64,000 nt of DNA, from NCBI GenBank assembly GCA_022510505.1, contig JAFLTL010000010.1, positions 1 through 64,000 of the forward strand, written 5' to 3'. The DNA is from Muribaculaceae bacterium. Its GTDB lineage: Bacteria > Bacteroidota > Bacteroidia > Bacteroidales > Muribaculaceae. This document shows, piece after piece, positions 9,987 through 19,117 of this stretch. The first letter of the stretch is position 1. Each line of letters opens with the position of its first letter. The notes under the pieces were generated by a model. The model had not been told where the DNA came from. It saw only the letters and a program-made list of their open reading frames with translations, and searched no databases. The position numbers and the translations under genes were made by a program.

Positions 9987-10910
9987 TTGACACGGAGGAA
10001 AAAATATCTTAAAAAAGTCAGATATTATGTCCGAAACATCTTCGAAGGCATAAGTCTGGCTTTTGTTCTTGTTATTATACTCTATTTCTGTCTTGACCGC
10101 CCAAGGGAGGAGAAGCTCAAAAACGAAAACATCTATCTGAAGAGCGAGCTGGAGGAATTGAACCGACGGCTGGACGTTTCGATATCGGTCATGGAGGATA
10201 TTGCAAACCGTGACAATAATTTCTATAGAGTTATGTTGCAGGCCGATCCCATTTCCGACGCACGCCGTTATGCCGGTCTGGAGAATTCTTCGACCTATGG
10301 TAAAATGAACGACCTTGACGACCTGACTTTGGTCAACACGGTCAATGACAAAATGAGAATGCTCGAGAGATTGGTCTACTCCCAAAGTTTGTCGTTCGAC
10401 ACGCTTAGAACGATTGCAGGCGAACGTCAGGACCGTTTGTCACACATTCCGTCAATTCAGCCGATTTCCCATAATGACATGAAAACCATGGCCTCGGGCT
10501 ACGGCTATCGAATCGATCCTATTTACGGAACCGGGAAATTCCATGAAGGGATGGACTTCTCGGCAGCTGTTGGAACACCGGTCTACGCTACCGGTGACGG
10601 TGTTGTTGTAAAGGCCGGATGGAACAGCGGCTACGGAAATTCAATCGATATTGACCATGGGTATGATTATCTGACCCGATTTGCCCATCTGAGCAAAGTC
10701 TATGTCAAGACCGGTCAAGAGATAAAGCGAGGAGATTTGATTGGCTTAGTTGGAAACACCGGGAAATCTACAGGTCCCCATCTGCATTATGAAGTCAGGT
10801 ATAAGGGAGTTCCACAAAATCCTGTCAGATATTACTTCCAGGATCTTACACCTGAACAGTATATCGAGATGATTGCGGCAGCCGAATCGGCATCACATGT
10901 AATGGACTGA
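9987..10910 (+). CDS. Membrane-anchored M23 (LytM-type) peptidase-like protein, TTG start
   Basis: A 307-aa protein with a basic N-terminus, one membrane helix (residues about 18-35), a coiled coil (about 40-75) and a periplasmic LytM domain at about 165-285. The Zn ligands of M23 metallopeptidases are visible: the His and Asp of FHEGMDFS and the last His of GPHLHYEV. Such proteins cleave peptidoglycan cross-links or act as regulators of other hydrolases. The only start that keeps the membrane helix is TTG 9987; the ATG at 9979 is in another frame and stops at once. It follows spt by 7 nt. Confidence 0.85.
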   Translation: MTRRKKYLKKVRYYVRNIFEGISLAFVLVIILYFCLDRPREEKLKNENIYLKSELEELNRRLDVSISVMEDIANRDNNFYRVMLQADPISDARRYAGLENSSTYGKMNDLDDLTLVNTVNDKMRMLERLVYSQSLSFDTLRTIAGERQDRLSHIPSIQPISHNDMKTMASGYGYRIDPIYGTGKFHEGMDFSAAVGTPVYATGDGVVVKAGWNSGYGNSIDIDHGYDYLTRFAHLSKVYVKTGQEIKRGDLIGLVGNTGKSTGPHLHYEVRYKGVPQNPVRYYFQDLTPEQYIEMIAAAESASHVMD

Positions 10911-10913
10911 TCA

Positions 10914-11243
10914 ATGAACGAGAAGCGATTTTATAAGATTGGTGAGGTGTCAGAAATGTTGGAGGTCAGTACTTCTACCTTGAGATACTGGGAAAAGGAA
11001 TTCAACATGCTCTCACCCGATCGTGCTCCAAAGGGTCAAAGACGTTATACAACCGACGATCTGGAAAAAATCAAGAAAATCCATTTTCTGATAAAGGTGA
11101 GAGGGTTGAAGGTTGATGCAGCTCGGAGGGAACTACAAAAAAACCCAACAGTTGTGGATCATAAATACCGTGCTGTTGAACGTCTCAAATCATTGAGAGA
11201 AGTTCTGAAAAATTTTATAGAGACTCTGGATTCTCTCCGATAA
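10914..11243 (+). CDS. MerR-family HTH regulator
   Basis: A 109-aa DNA-binding protein with an N-terminal MerR-type winged helix-turn-helix (YKIGEVSEMLEVSTSTLRYW, then RRYTTDDL) and a short dimerisation helix. It has no effector-binding domain, which is common in Bacteroidetes, where these small MerR proteins often follow a LytM peptidase gene. It starts 3 nt after the peptidase stop. Its last 29 nt overlap, tail to tail, the end of the BASS transporter gene on the other strand. Confidence 0.88.
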   Translation: MNEKRFYKIGEVSEMLEVSTSTLRYWEKEFNMLSPDRAPKGQRRYTTDDLEKIKKIHFLIKVRGLKVDAARRELQKNPTVVDHKYRAVERLKSLREVLKNFIETLDSLR

Positions 11244-12177
11244 CGGTATTCCTGTCTTTTTTTGCCTTATACCACAATTGCAGCGAGTTGATTGTGTTTT
11301 GCCATGCGACATAGGCCGCCGGTCCAACCGAAGAAATTGGATTTAGAAATGATAGCGACATCCAAACTGCCAGAACCGTGTTCTTCTGACCGAGTCCTTG
11401 TGCCCCTGATATCGGGTCGCCAACAGTTTTCCCCAATTTCCTTCCGATTAGGAACTGTAAACAGCATGCAACAAGACTGATGCCGGCAATAGATATCATG
11501 ATATTTGCCTCCGCACCCGGTTTCCCAATATGGGACATGACATAGGTCACTGCATTTCCTACCACAATAAAAAGTGATACAGCCCATATATAGAACGATA
11601 GGCTTTGATGATTTGCAATCTCATCGCGTATTTTGGGAGCAATCAATCGAAGCAGGAAGGAGAGGACCAAGGGCCCCAGTATAATTGGTACCACACGCCC
11701 CGAGATTAATCCCGTAATTTGAAAGAATGAAAGTGAGGATGAATGACCGTGGGAGTCCATCCATGTGAATAGAAAGGGAGCGAGAATGGCAACCGTCAAA
11801 TTGCTCAACAGTGAGAATGAGGTCAGTCGTGACAAACTGCCTCCCAGCATTGCGGTTATGACAGGTGCCGCTGTGGCAGTTGGGCAGAAGATGCAAATGA
11901 ACCCTGCCTCGGCAATCGACGAACCGAACGGTAACAGTAAAAGATAGACAGCCAGCGAACCGGCAACCTGAATCAGTAGAAGAAGATAGGAAAAACGGGA
12001 GAACCTGATTTCCTTGGGTGCAAGCCGGCAATAAGTTATAAAGAGCATGATGGCTATCAAATAGGGAGATAGGGGAGAGAGATAGCCCATTATGTTGTGA
12101 AAGAGTATGCCCCCGAGCATTGCAATCGGGAGCATCCAGATTTTCAATAATTGCCTTATTCTTGCAAATCTCATCAT
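11215..12177 (-). CDS. Bile acid:sodium symporter (BASS) family transporter
   Basis: A 320-aa integral membrane protein with about nine or ten hydrophobic helices. It has the family segment CPTATAAPVITAMLGG, with two short helices crossing near a Na+ site, and a C-terminal helix pair. Members transport organic anions such as bile salts, pantoate or keto acids with Na+; the substrate here is unknown. It starts with an ATGA overlap to cdsA and is the last gene of the long leftward operon. Its 3' end overlaps the MerR gene by 29 nt. Confidence 0.75.
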   Translation of the reverse strand: MMRFARIRQLLKIWMLPIAMLGGILFHNIMGYLSPLSPYLIAIMLFITYCRLAPKEIRFSRFSYLLLLIQVAGSLAVYLLLLPFGSSIAEAGFICIFCPTATAAPVITAMLGGSLSRLTSFSLLSNLTVAILAPFLFTWMDSHGHSSSLSFFQITGLISGRVVPIILGPLVLSFLLRLIAPKIRDEIANHQSLSFYIWAVSLFIVVGNAVTYVMSHIGKPGAEANIMISIAGISLVACCLQFLIGRKLGKTVGDPISGAQGLGQKNTVLAVWMSLSFLNPISSVGPAAYVAWQNTINSLQLWYKAKKDRNTVIGENPESL

Positions 12178-13007
12178 TTCATAGTATCAAGAATCAGGAG
12201 GAATAAAAGTGTGGCCGGGGTTACAAACAAAAGAGAGTCGATACGATCAAGTATGCCGCCGTGGCCAGGCATCAATGAACCGGAGTCTTTGACTCCAACA
12301 GTTCTCTTGATGAGTGATTCCACCAGGTCACCCCATGTTGAGAACCCACAAATAATGAGTCCGAAGAGCGCCCATCCCAACCATGGCATTAAATGACCGA
12401 ACCAATGGGGGAATATAAAATGAGCGGCTATCGCTCCTCCTACCGTGAATACTAATCCGCCAAAGAAACCTTCCCATGATTTTTTTGGGGAAATCCTTTC
12501 GAACAGACGATGTTTCCCAAATTTGCATCCGATGATATAGGCTCCGGTATCATTTAGCCATATCAGAATGAACATCAGCATGAGCAACGCGGGTTCCACT
12601 CCATATATGAAATTCATCAGCCCCAGAGGTAACGCGATGTATAATTGGGCCGTCAAGGCAAGCGAGAGATTTATCAAAGGATTGCCGTCGGTTACGTAGA
12701 GTTCGACTATCATTCTTCCCAGTAACCAGATGAACCAGACGATTATCAGCAGGATAATACCCGTGTTGATTTGAGGCATACACAGAACACCGATTCCTCC
12801 CGTTAAAATAACCGCTCCCAGAACATCAAGAGCCCAAGTTACACGCTTTGTCTTTCTTGCTCCAGTCATTGCCAGAAATTCCGAGACTCCAAGGAAAGAG
12901 AAAAAGATGGCCAACGCCAAAACCCATGAAGCACCACATAGAATAGCTCCAACTATTATGCCTATATATACGAGGCCGGTGACCGACCGAGTCATCAAAT
13001 CGTTCAT
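12174..13007 (-). CDS. cdsA: Phosphatidate cytidylyltransferase (CDP-diglyceride synthase)
   Basis: A 277-aa multi-spanning enzyme that makes CDP-diacylglycerol from phosphatidate and CTP, the precursor of all membrane phospholipids. The diagnostic C-terminal signature (GDLVESLIKRTVGVKDSG, then PGHGGILDRIDS) and the upstream SPKKSWEGFFGG motif are intact. It overlaps the BASS gene by 4 nt and follows the aldo/keto reductase gene by 9 nt. In many Bacteroidales cdsA lies beside ftsH; here it does not. Confidence 0.95.
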   Translation of the reverse strand: MNDLMTRSVTGLVYIGIIVGAILCGASWVLALAIFFSFLGVSEFLAMTGARKTKRVTWALDVLGAVILTGGIGVLCMPQINTGIILLIIVWFIWLLGRMIVELYVTDGNPLINLSLALTAQLYIALPLGLMNFIYGVEPALLMLMFILIWLNDTGAYIIGCKFGKHRLFERISPKKSWEGFFGGLVFTVGGAIAAHFIFPHWFGHLMPWLGWALFGLIICGFSTWGDLVESLIKRTVGVKDSGSLMPGHGGILDRIDSLLFVTPATLLFLLILDTMK

Positions 13008-13016
13008 GGGATATTA

Positions 13017-14009
13017 TTAAATTATTTGGTTTATAAGAGCGATTTCTTCATCGGAGAAAGATGAATTGAACACCGACGGAATTGAGTCGGTCAGTTGAGT
13101 CATCGTACGTGGACCAATAATGACCGAGGTCACTCCATTTTGTGCCAGAAGCCACGACACAGCCATTTGTGCGAGCGACTGACCACGTTCTTTCGCTATT
13201 GTATCAAGTTTTCTCAGTTTGTCTATGGTCGACGTTGACAAGTCGTTTGTGTCAAAGTGTTTGTGAAGAGCCGCTCTGGAATCGGTAGGAATACCGTTCA
13301 AATATTTATCGCTGAGAAGCCCTTTAGCCAAGGGTGAGAACGGTGTGAATCCAATCCCATTTTTATTCAGGAAGGGCAGTATCTCTTTTTCCACCTCGCG
13401 GGCAAACATGTTGTGTCGGCCCTGATAGATGATTGCCGGAGCGTTCAGCCGTTCAAGACACTCGAGCGCTTCTTTTAATTTGTCGATCGGATAGTTGGAC
13501 AAACCAACATAGAGTGCCTTACCCTGTCGAACAGCATCGGCCAAAGCCTGCATGGTTTCCTCAATAGGGGTTATTCCGTCATACCGATGTGAATAGAATA
13601 TATCGACATAGTCGAGTTTCATTCTTTGAAGAGACTCATCGAGAGAGGTCAACAGCATCTTGCGGGAAGAATTTCGTCCGTTGGGTCCTTCCCACATATC
13701 ATATCCGGCCTTTGTCGTCACCACCATTTCATGACGATAAGGCTTGAAATTCTTTTCGTAGATGATTCCGAATGTTTCCTCGGCACTTCCGTAGGGTGGC
13801 CCGTAGTTGTTGGCGAGGTCGAAACAGAAGATTCCGTGGTCAAATGCATAGAACATTTTTTCACGTGATTGTTCCAAAGGATCAATGCCACCGAAGTTCC
13901 ACCAGAACCCAAGTGATAGAGCCGGGAGCACCAATCCGCTTTTGCCACACCTGCGGAACGTCATTGTCGAAGCCTCATATCGGTCATTGGCCGGGCTATA
14001 GGTTTTCAT
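13017..14009 (-). CDS. Aldo/keto reductase (YghZ-like)
   Basis: A 330-aa NADPH-dependent reductase of the AKR14/YghZ branch, whose E. coli member reduces L-glyceraldehyde-3-phosphate and methylglyoxal. The catalytic tetrad is visible: Asp in CFDLANNYG, Tyr in the same segment, Lys in VTTKAGYD and His in FYSHRYD. The C-terminal cofactor segment VIIGPRTMTQL is present. It lies within the leftward operon between the ABC permease (26-nt gap) and cdsA (9-nt gap). The physiological substrate cannot be read from the sequence. Confidence 0.88.
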   Translation of the reverse strand: MKTYSPANDRYEASTMTFRRCGKSGLVLPALSLGFWWNFGGIDPLEQSREKMFYAFDHGIFCFDLANNYGPPYGSAEETFGIIYEKNFKPYRHEMVVTTKAGYDMWEGPNGRNSSRKMLLTSLDESLQRMKLDYVDIFYSHRYDGITPIEETMQALADAVRQGKALYVGLSNYPIDKLKEALECLERLNAPAIIYQGRHNMFAREVEKEILPFLNKNGIGFTPFSPLAKGLLSDKYLNGIPTDSRAALHKHFDTNDLSTSTIDKLRKLDTIAKERGQSLAQMAVSWLLAQNGVTSVIIGPRTMTQLTDSIPSVFNSSFSDEEIALINQII

Positions 14010-14035
14010 TTTGATTATAAGGTATTGATTTAAGG

Positions 14036-15346
14036 TTATTTATAACGTATCCACTTGGCAAGGTCCTTGATGTTTGGTTTCTTTCCGTACATGAAAATGC
14101 CGATACGATAAATCTTTCCGGCAACCCAAACCATTCCGATAAATGATGCGTAAAGTATGGCTAAAGATACCCAAATCTGCCACATGTCGATTCCAAATGA
14201 GATTCGAGCCATCATTATCATTGGAGATGTGAAAGGAATCATCGACAACCAAATAGCAAGCGTGGAATTAGGTGCGTTGGCAATCGAGGTCGTGAAGACA
14301 AACGCCAATATGATCGGCATGAGGATGAATCCATTGAGCTGAGATGCATCCTGGACATTGTCAACCGATGACCCAACTGCTGCGAACATTGAGGCGTAGA
14401 GAAGGAAGCCTCCGATCAAGAACAGAATCAGCCAAACAAACATCGTGATGATATAGGACACGCTTGAAAGTGTACTGATCGAATTAATCATGTCGTAGTT
14501 GTCGATCATCGAAGGATCGAGACCGTGGGTTCTCTGTTCCACAATCAGATTCATCATGTCGGCGGGAAGAACCGCAGGCATCACAAGAGCTGCAACGGCA
14601 CCAAGTATGACTCCCCAAAGAACAATTTGAGTGATGGCGACAAGTCCTATTCCTGCTATCTTGCCCATCATCAGCTGCATCGGCTTCACTGAAGAAACCA
14701 CAAGCTCAAGAACCCGGTTATTCTTCTCTTCAATGATGCTTGTCATGACCATCTGGCCATACATCAAAAGGAACATATAAAGGATAAAAGCCATTATGAT
14801 ACTTATGATGAAGCTGACCGAAGAAGACAATGATTCGCCTTCTTCCTTGTCAAGTCTAACCTCGGTGATGTTGATATTGGCCTTTACTTTCTCAAGTATT
14901 TCCGGAAGGTTCTCGATATTATATCCAAGCAAACGTTTATTCTCGACTATCGATGAAATGTGCTCCTTCAAGTTCGACTCCAATTCGACAGGAACTGCAC
15001 CGTTCATCAGGAGCCTGATGTTTGACGATGGAGCATCGAGAATATCGGCAGGGATTACAATGTAGCCGTTTATTGTTTGATGTGCGATAGCCGAATCGGC
15101 CGGTTCGTCAAGGATAACGAAATCATAAAGTGATGTGCTCTTGAGTTGCTCGTAAATTTTGCCCGAGTTGTCTATCACTCCAATTACGTTATGGTCGGGT
15201 TTGTTGAACATCATGATCATGACCGGAGCAAACATCAAAACCAGCATCAGCACCGGCATTAGAATGGTCGTGATTATGAAACTTTTCTTGCGAACCCTTT
15301 CAAGGTATTCCCTTTGTATGACTAATGATAGATTTGACATGGTCAT
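14036..15346 (-). CDS. ABC-2 type permease (NatB-like)
   Basis: A 436-aa membrane subunit of an ABC exporter. It has one N-terminal helix, a large extracytoplasmic domain (residues about 50-170) and five or six clustered C-terminal helices, the layout of NatB/ABC-2 Na+ or drug exporters. The segment MTSIIEEKNNRVLELVVSSVKP is the typical cytoplasmic coupling region. Its ATG overlaps the stop of the ATPase gene (ATGA), so the two subunits are translationally coupled. An efflux role with the neighbouring ATPase is likely; the substrate is unknown. Confidence 0.88.
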   Translation of the reverse strand: MTMSNLSLVIQREYLERVRKKSFIITTILMPVLMLVLMFAPVMIMMFNKPDHNVIGVIDNSGKIYEQLKSTSLYDFVILDEPADSAIAHQTINGYIVIPADILDAPSSNIRLLMNGAVPVELESNLKEHISSIVENKRLLGYNIENLPEILEKVKANINITEVRLDKEEGESLSSSVSFIISIIMAFILYMFLLMYGQMVMTSIIEEKNNRVLELVVSSVKPMQLMMGKIAGIGLVAITQIVLWGVILGAVAALVMPAVLPADMMNLIVEQRTHGLDPSMIDNYDMINSISTLSSVSYIITMFVWLILFLIGGFLLYASMFAAVGSSVDNVQDASQLNGFILMPIILAFVFTTSIANAPNSTLAIWLSMIPFTSPMIMMARISFGIDMWQIWVSLAILYASFIGMVWVAGKIYRIGIFMYGKKPNIKDLAKWIRYK

Positions 15347-16269
15347 TCTGATTCTTTTACTGCATTTATAAAAATTTCATCCATTGAGGGAAGCGCCCTG
15401 TTGAACGATTCCAATTCCACGGTGTTGTTGGCTATATCAATGACTTCTTTGAAGGAGACATCGTACTGTAACTTTATAACCGCATTGTTTGGGACGAGAC
15501 CGTCGGGAGTTTCCAATGATTTCAATTCTGAGAAAACAATTCTTTCTCCCAGATTCTGCAGGAGCTGATTGTAATCACCATGGAATGCCATCGAGAATCG
15601 TCCTTTGCCATGTTCGCGCCTTATTCTTTCAACGTTGCCCGACAGGATATTCCGTGATTTGTTTATCAACGTGATGTTGTCGCAAAGTGTTTCAACGCTC
15701 GACATGTTGTGGGTAGAGAATATCAACGTAGCCCCCTGCTCTTTTAGCCTGAGCATTTCCTCCTTCAACACATTGGCGTTGATAGGGTCAAAGCCCGAGA
15801 ACGGTTCGTCGAATATCAACAGCCTCGGTTCATGGAGCACTGTTACTATAAACTGCACTTTCTGAGCCATACCTTTTGATAGTTCCTCAATCTTTCGGTC
15901 CCACCAAGAACTGATATCAAACTTCTCGAACCATTTTTTCAATTCTCTAACAGCATCGGATTTTGACATTCCCTTTAGTCGGGCGAAAAACACTGCCTGT
16001 TCTCCAACTTTCATTTTCTTATACAAACCGCGCTCCTCGGGGAGGTAACCTATGTTGACTATATCCTTTTGGGTGAGCGGATGACCGTCAAAGAAAACTT
16101 GGCCCGAGTCGGGGGCAGTGATGTGATTGATGATTCTTATCAATGTGGTTTTTCCGGCTCCATTTGGCCCCAGCAAACCATATATTCCTCCTTGAGGAAC
16201 ATCCATTGAGACGTCGGTCAACGCCTGATGATTGGAAAATGATTTTGAAACTTTATCTACTTTAAGCAT
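15343..16269 (-). CDS. ABC transporter ATP-binding protein (NatA-like)
   Basis: A 308-aa ATPase subunit. Walker A is GPNGAGKTT near residue 35, the signature is LSKGMAQKVQ, Walker B is LLIFDEPFSGFDP, and the H-loop is FSTHNMSS. The C-terminal 80 residues form the extra domain found in NatA/CcmA-type ATPases. It works with the permease encoded immediately downstream through a 4-nt overlap. The gap to trkH upstream is 32 nt. Confidence 0.92.
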   Translation of the reverse strand: MLKVDKVSKSFSNHQALTDVSMDVPQGGIYGLLGPNGAGKTTLIRIINHITAPDSGQVFFDGHPLTQKDIVNIGYLPEERGLYKKMKVGEQAVFFARLKGMSKSDAVRELKKWFEKFDISSWWDRKIEELSKGMAQKVQFIVTVLHEPRLLIFDEPFSGFDPINANVLKEEMLRLKEQGATLIFSTHNMSSVETLCDNITLINKSRNILSGNVERIRREHGKGRFSMAFHGDYNQLLQNLGERIVFSELKSLETPDGLVPNNAVIKLQYDVSFKEVIDIANNTVELESFNRALPSMDEIFINAVKESE

Positions 16270-16301
16270 AATGAATTAGAGTTCTATAAATTTCGTAGCG
16301 C

Positions 16302-17783
16302 CTATCGCTTCCAGAAAGCAGGCGTGAGAATCGTCAATACCGTAAATATTTCAAGACGCCCCGTGAGCATCAAACCCGAAAGAATCCATTTGCCGGTGTT
16401 CGATACCATATCGTAGGAACCTCCGTAACCAGTGATACCGGCACCGAGTCCGGTGTTACCCGTACAAGAAAACGAGGAGAAAACCGAGTCGAAGAAGGGC
16501 AGACCCAAAGCTGTCAGCATCAAAGCTCCGATAACGATGATGCACAGATACATTCCCAGAAAAGCTATAGCTTTGGTTACAACATCGGCCGGGAGAACCT
16601 TGCCCGAGATTGAGACACCTTTGATTATGTTGGGATGTATAGACCGGTAAATCTCATTACGCAGAAACTTCCACGCTGTTATCACTCGGTCCAACTTTGC
16701 TCCTCCGGTTGTTGATCCCGCACATGCTCCGCAAAACATCAGGACAATCATTAGCATCATTGCAAACGGTCCCCAGTGCTCGAAGTTCGTTACTAGGAAA
16801 CCGGTAGACGTCAGTGTGGAAACAGTCTGGAAAAGAGGGTCGATCAGGTCATGTCGGTCAAGCAAATGACCGGGAGAGGCCACAAGAACAATCATTAGCA
16901 ACGCTGTCGATGCAAAGATTACCAATAAATAGTCACGGAAAATCTCGTTTTTTACAACTGTTCGTCCCTGGCCCATCGCCAAACGATAGATCAATGCGAA
17001 ATTCATTCCCCCGAAGAACATGAATATTGTTATAACCGATTTTACATATAGCGAATTCCAAGCTCCGATGCTTCCGTCACGAGTAGAAAATCCGCCGGTT
17101 GACATAGTGCTCATGGCATGGCAGATGCTCTCGAAAAGATCCATAGGACCTAAATATAAAAGATAGATAAGTACAACAGTCAACGAAAGATAAATTCCCC
17201 ACAGTTGTTTTGCTGTCGAACTAACCCTTGGGCGAAGTTTGTCGTGGGTTATACCTGTAACTTCGGCATTGAACATATGGACCCCGCTTGAAGAGTTCAG
17301 AGCCGGCAAAACGGCCAGGGTGAAAAGAATGATTCCCATGCCCCCTATCCATTGCATCAGACAACGCCAGATGTTGATACCATGGGAAAGGTTGTCGATG
17401 TTGTTGATGATTGAAGCCCCGGTTGTCGTGAAACCTGCCATCGATTCGAAGAAAGCCTCGCTTACATTTAATTGTGGGCGCCCAATGAGGAAAGGAATCA
17501 TTCCGAAAAATGAAAAGACGACCCAGACTGAAGCTGTCAGAAGAAATCCTTCCCTTTTACCCATAACTTTCGAACGGGGTTTTATTAATGTCGTCATCGA
17601 CTCCCCGGCAGCAAAGGTTACCAGAACAGTGAACAGAAAAGGTGTGAAGTCATCTTCTTCATAAATGATGGAGGTCACGAGGGGAATGAGCATAAATGCA
17701 GCCTCAATCATCAGAAGCCACCCCACGATTCTCATTAACATGGAGATGTTGACGAAACGCCGGGTGTTCTTGATATCCCTCAT
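16302..17783 (-). CDS. trkH: TrkH-family potassium uptake protein (copy 1)
   Basis: A 493-aa pore subunit of the Trk K+ uptake system. Several pore-loop and filter regions of the four-fold repeat are visible, for example ESMAGFTTTGAS, ICHAMSTMSTGGFST, VSTLTSTGF and FSCTGNTGLG. Typical Trk gating segments such as MQWIGGMGIILF are also present. Its ATG overlaps the trkA stop, so pore and regulatory subunits are coupled. A clearly similar second copy lies at 32440-33936. Confidence 0.93.
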   Translation of the reverse strand: MRDIKNTRRFVNISMLMRIVGWLLMIEAAFMLIPLVTSIIYEEDDFTPFLFTVLVTFAAGESMTTLIKPRSKVMGKREGFLLTASVWVVFSFFGMIPFLIGRPQLNVSEAFFESMAGFTTTGASIINNIDNLSHGINIWRCLMQWIGGMGIILFTLAVLPALNSSSGVHMFNAEVTGITHDKLRPRVSSTAKQLWGIYLSLTVVLIYLLYLGPMDLFESICHAMSTMSTGGFSTRDGSIGAWNSLYVKSVITIFMFFGGMNFALIYRLAMGQGRTVVKNEIFRDYLLVIFASTALLMIVLVASPGHLLDRHDLIDPLFQTVSTLTSTGFLVTNFEHWGPFAMMLMIVLMFCGACAGSTTGGAKLDRVITAWKFLRNEIYRSIHPNIIKGVSISGKVLPADVVTKAIAFLGMYLCIIVIGALMLTALGLPFFDSVFSSFSCTGNTGLGAGITGYGGSYDMVSNTGKWILSGLMLTGRLEIFTVLTILTPAFWKR

Positions 17784-19117
17784 GAAAAAAGTTTCTCTAT
17801 TTGATTGAGAGAACCTTCAAGGCAGAAGACCACCACCTGATCGCCGGGCTGGAACTGAGTGGTACCTGAAACAAGCTGTCCTTTCCCGTCACGTACCAAT
17901 CCTGCCAGTGTCATGTCTCTTGAAAGCCGCATGTCTTTAACCTGTTTGCCAAGAATGCGCGATCCCGGTTTTACTTCTATCTGAGCAACTTCGGCATCGG
18001 GGAGAGCCAAACATTTGCTTGTCGAATCGTCAACGTCGAGAAGCAATTGGAAAATGCGTGCCGAACACAACAGTTTTTTGTTGATGATGGTGCCGATGTT
18101 CAGCGCCTCGGCTTCCGAAACAAACTGGATGTTCTCAACCTCGGCAACCGTTTTCTTGACTCCGAACTCTTTTGCTGTCAAGCATGCAAGGATATTGGCT
18201 TCCGAGCTATCGGTCAATGAAATATAGGCATCAGTGTCTTCAATTCCGGCATCGATCAACACGTCGTTGTCTCGTGCATCTCCTTGAACTATGGTGACGT
18301 TGGTTGGGACGCGGTCGGCCAGCCAGCGGCACCGTGCCGGATCCATCTCTATGATTTTGAATCGATAGTCATCCGATGCCAAATCGATGAGGCGGACCGC
18401 TATGCGACTTCCACCCATTATCATCACTTTCTTTACTTTATGGGCTGTTTTACCACACAACTCCCTGATTTGTTCCAGCTGGTCGCGAGTAGCAGTCAAA
18501 TACAATATGTCATTTTCTCGAATGTAGTCGTCACCGCGTGGAATAATTGTTTCATAACGACGCCTTATGCCCGACACATGGAAGAAATGGTTCTGACGGG
18601 TTATTTCCTTCAGCTGTTGGCCTATGAATTTGGCAGTGCTGCCAACTTTCACTCCCAAAAGGAATATCTGTCCGTTATGAAGTTCAAACCAGTGACGTAC
18701 CCAAGTGTGTTTCAAGGATTCTTTGATTTCCTGGGCTGCCAGATATTCGGGATAGATGGTGTGGTTGACTCCGATTGTTTTGAAAAATTCAAGAGGTTTC
18801 GGAGTCATGAATTCATAGTTGTCGATTCGGGCTACAGTGGATTTGGCACCAAGATAGCGGGCGATGGAACAGGCCGTGATGTTGCTCGTCTCGAAAGGGG
18901 TCACGGCAATGAAAAGGTCGGCATGGGCAGCCCCCGATTCTTTTATTGCTGAAAATGAGGTGGGACTACCGATCAAGGTCATCAAATTATAGTTGGCATC
19001 GAGATTTTCAAGTTTCCTCTGATCCTTGTCAATCAAAACGATGTCTTGTTCTTCCTTCGAAAGCAATTTTGCAAGATGAAGTCCAACATCACCGGCTCCG
19101 GCAATCACTATTCTCAT
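17780..19117 (-). CDS. trkA: Trk system potassium transporter TrkA (copy 1)
   Basis: A 445-aa peripheral subunit with two RCK units in tandem. Nucleotide-binding Rossmann motifs occur at the N-terminus (MRIVIAGAGDVGLHLAKLL) and again near residue 228 (VKKVMIMGGSRIAVRLID), each followed by a TrkA_C-like domain. It gates TrkH in response to ATP or NADH. It overlaps dxs upstream and trkH downstream by 4 nt each. The second trkA at 33933-35270 has the same length and domain order. Confidence 0.94.
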   Translation of the reverse strand: MRIVIAGAGDVGLHLAKLLSKEEQDIVLIDKDQRKLENLDANYNLMTLIGSPTSFSAIKESGAAHADLFIAVTPFETSNITACSIARYLGAKSTVARIDNYEFMTPKPLEFFKTIGVNHTIYPEYLAAQEIKESLKHTWVRHWFELHNGQIFLLGVKVGSTAKFIGQQLKEITRQNHFFHVSGIRRRYETIIPRGDDYIRENDILYLTATRDQLEQIRELCGKTAHKVKKVMIMGGSRIAVRLIDLASDDYRFKIIEMDPARCRWLADRVPTNVTIVQGDARDNDVLIDAGIEDTDAYISLTDSSEANILACLTAKEFGVKKTVAEVENIQFVSEAEALNIGTIINKKLLCSARIFQLLLDVDDSTSKCLALPDAEVAQIEVKPGSRILGKQVKDMRLSRDMTLAGLVRDGKGQLVSGTTQFQPGDQVVVFCLEGSLNQIEKLFS

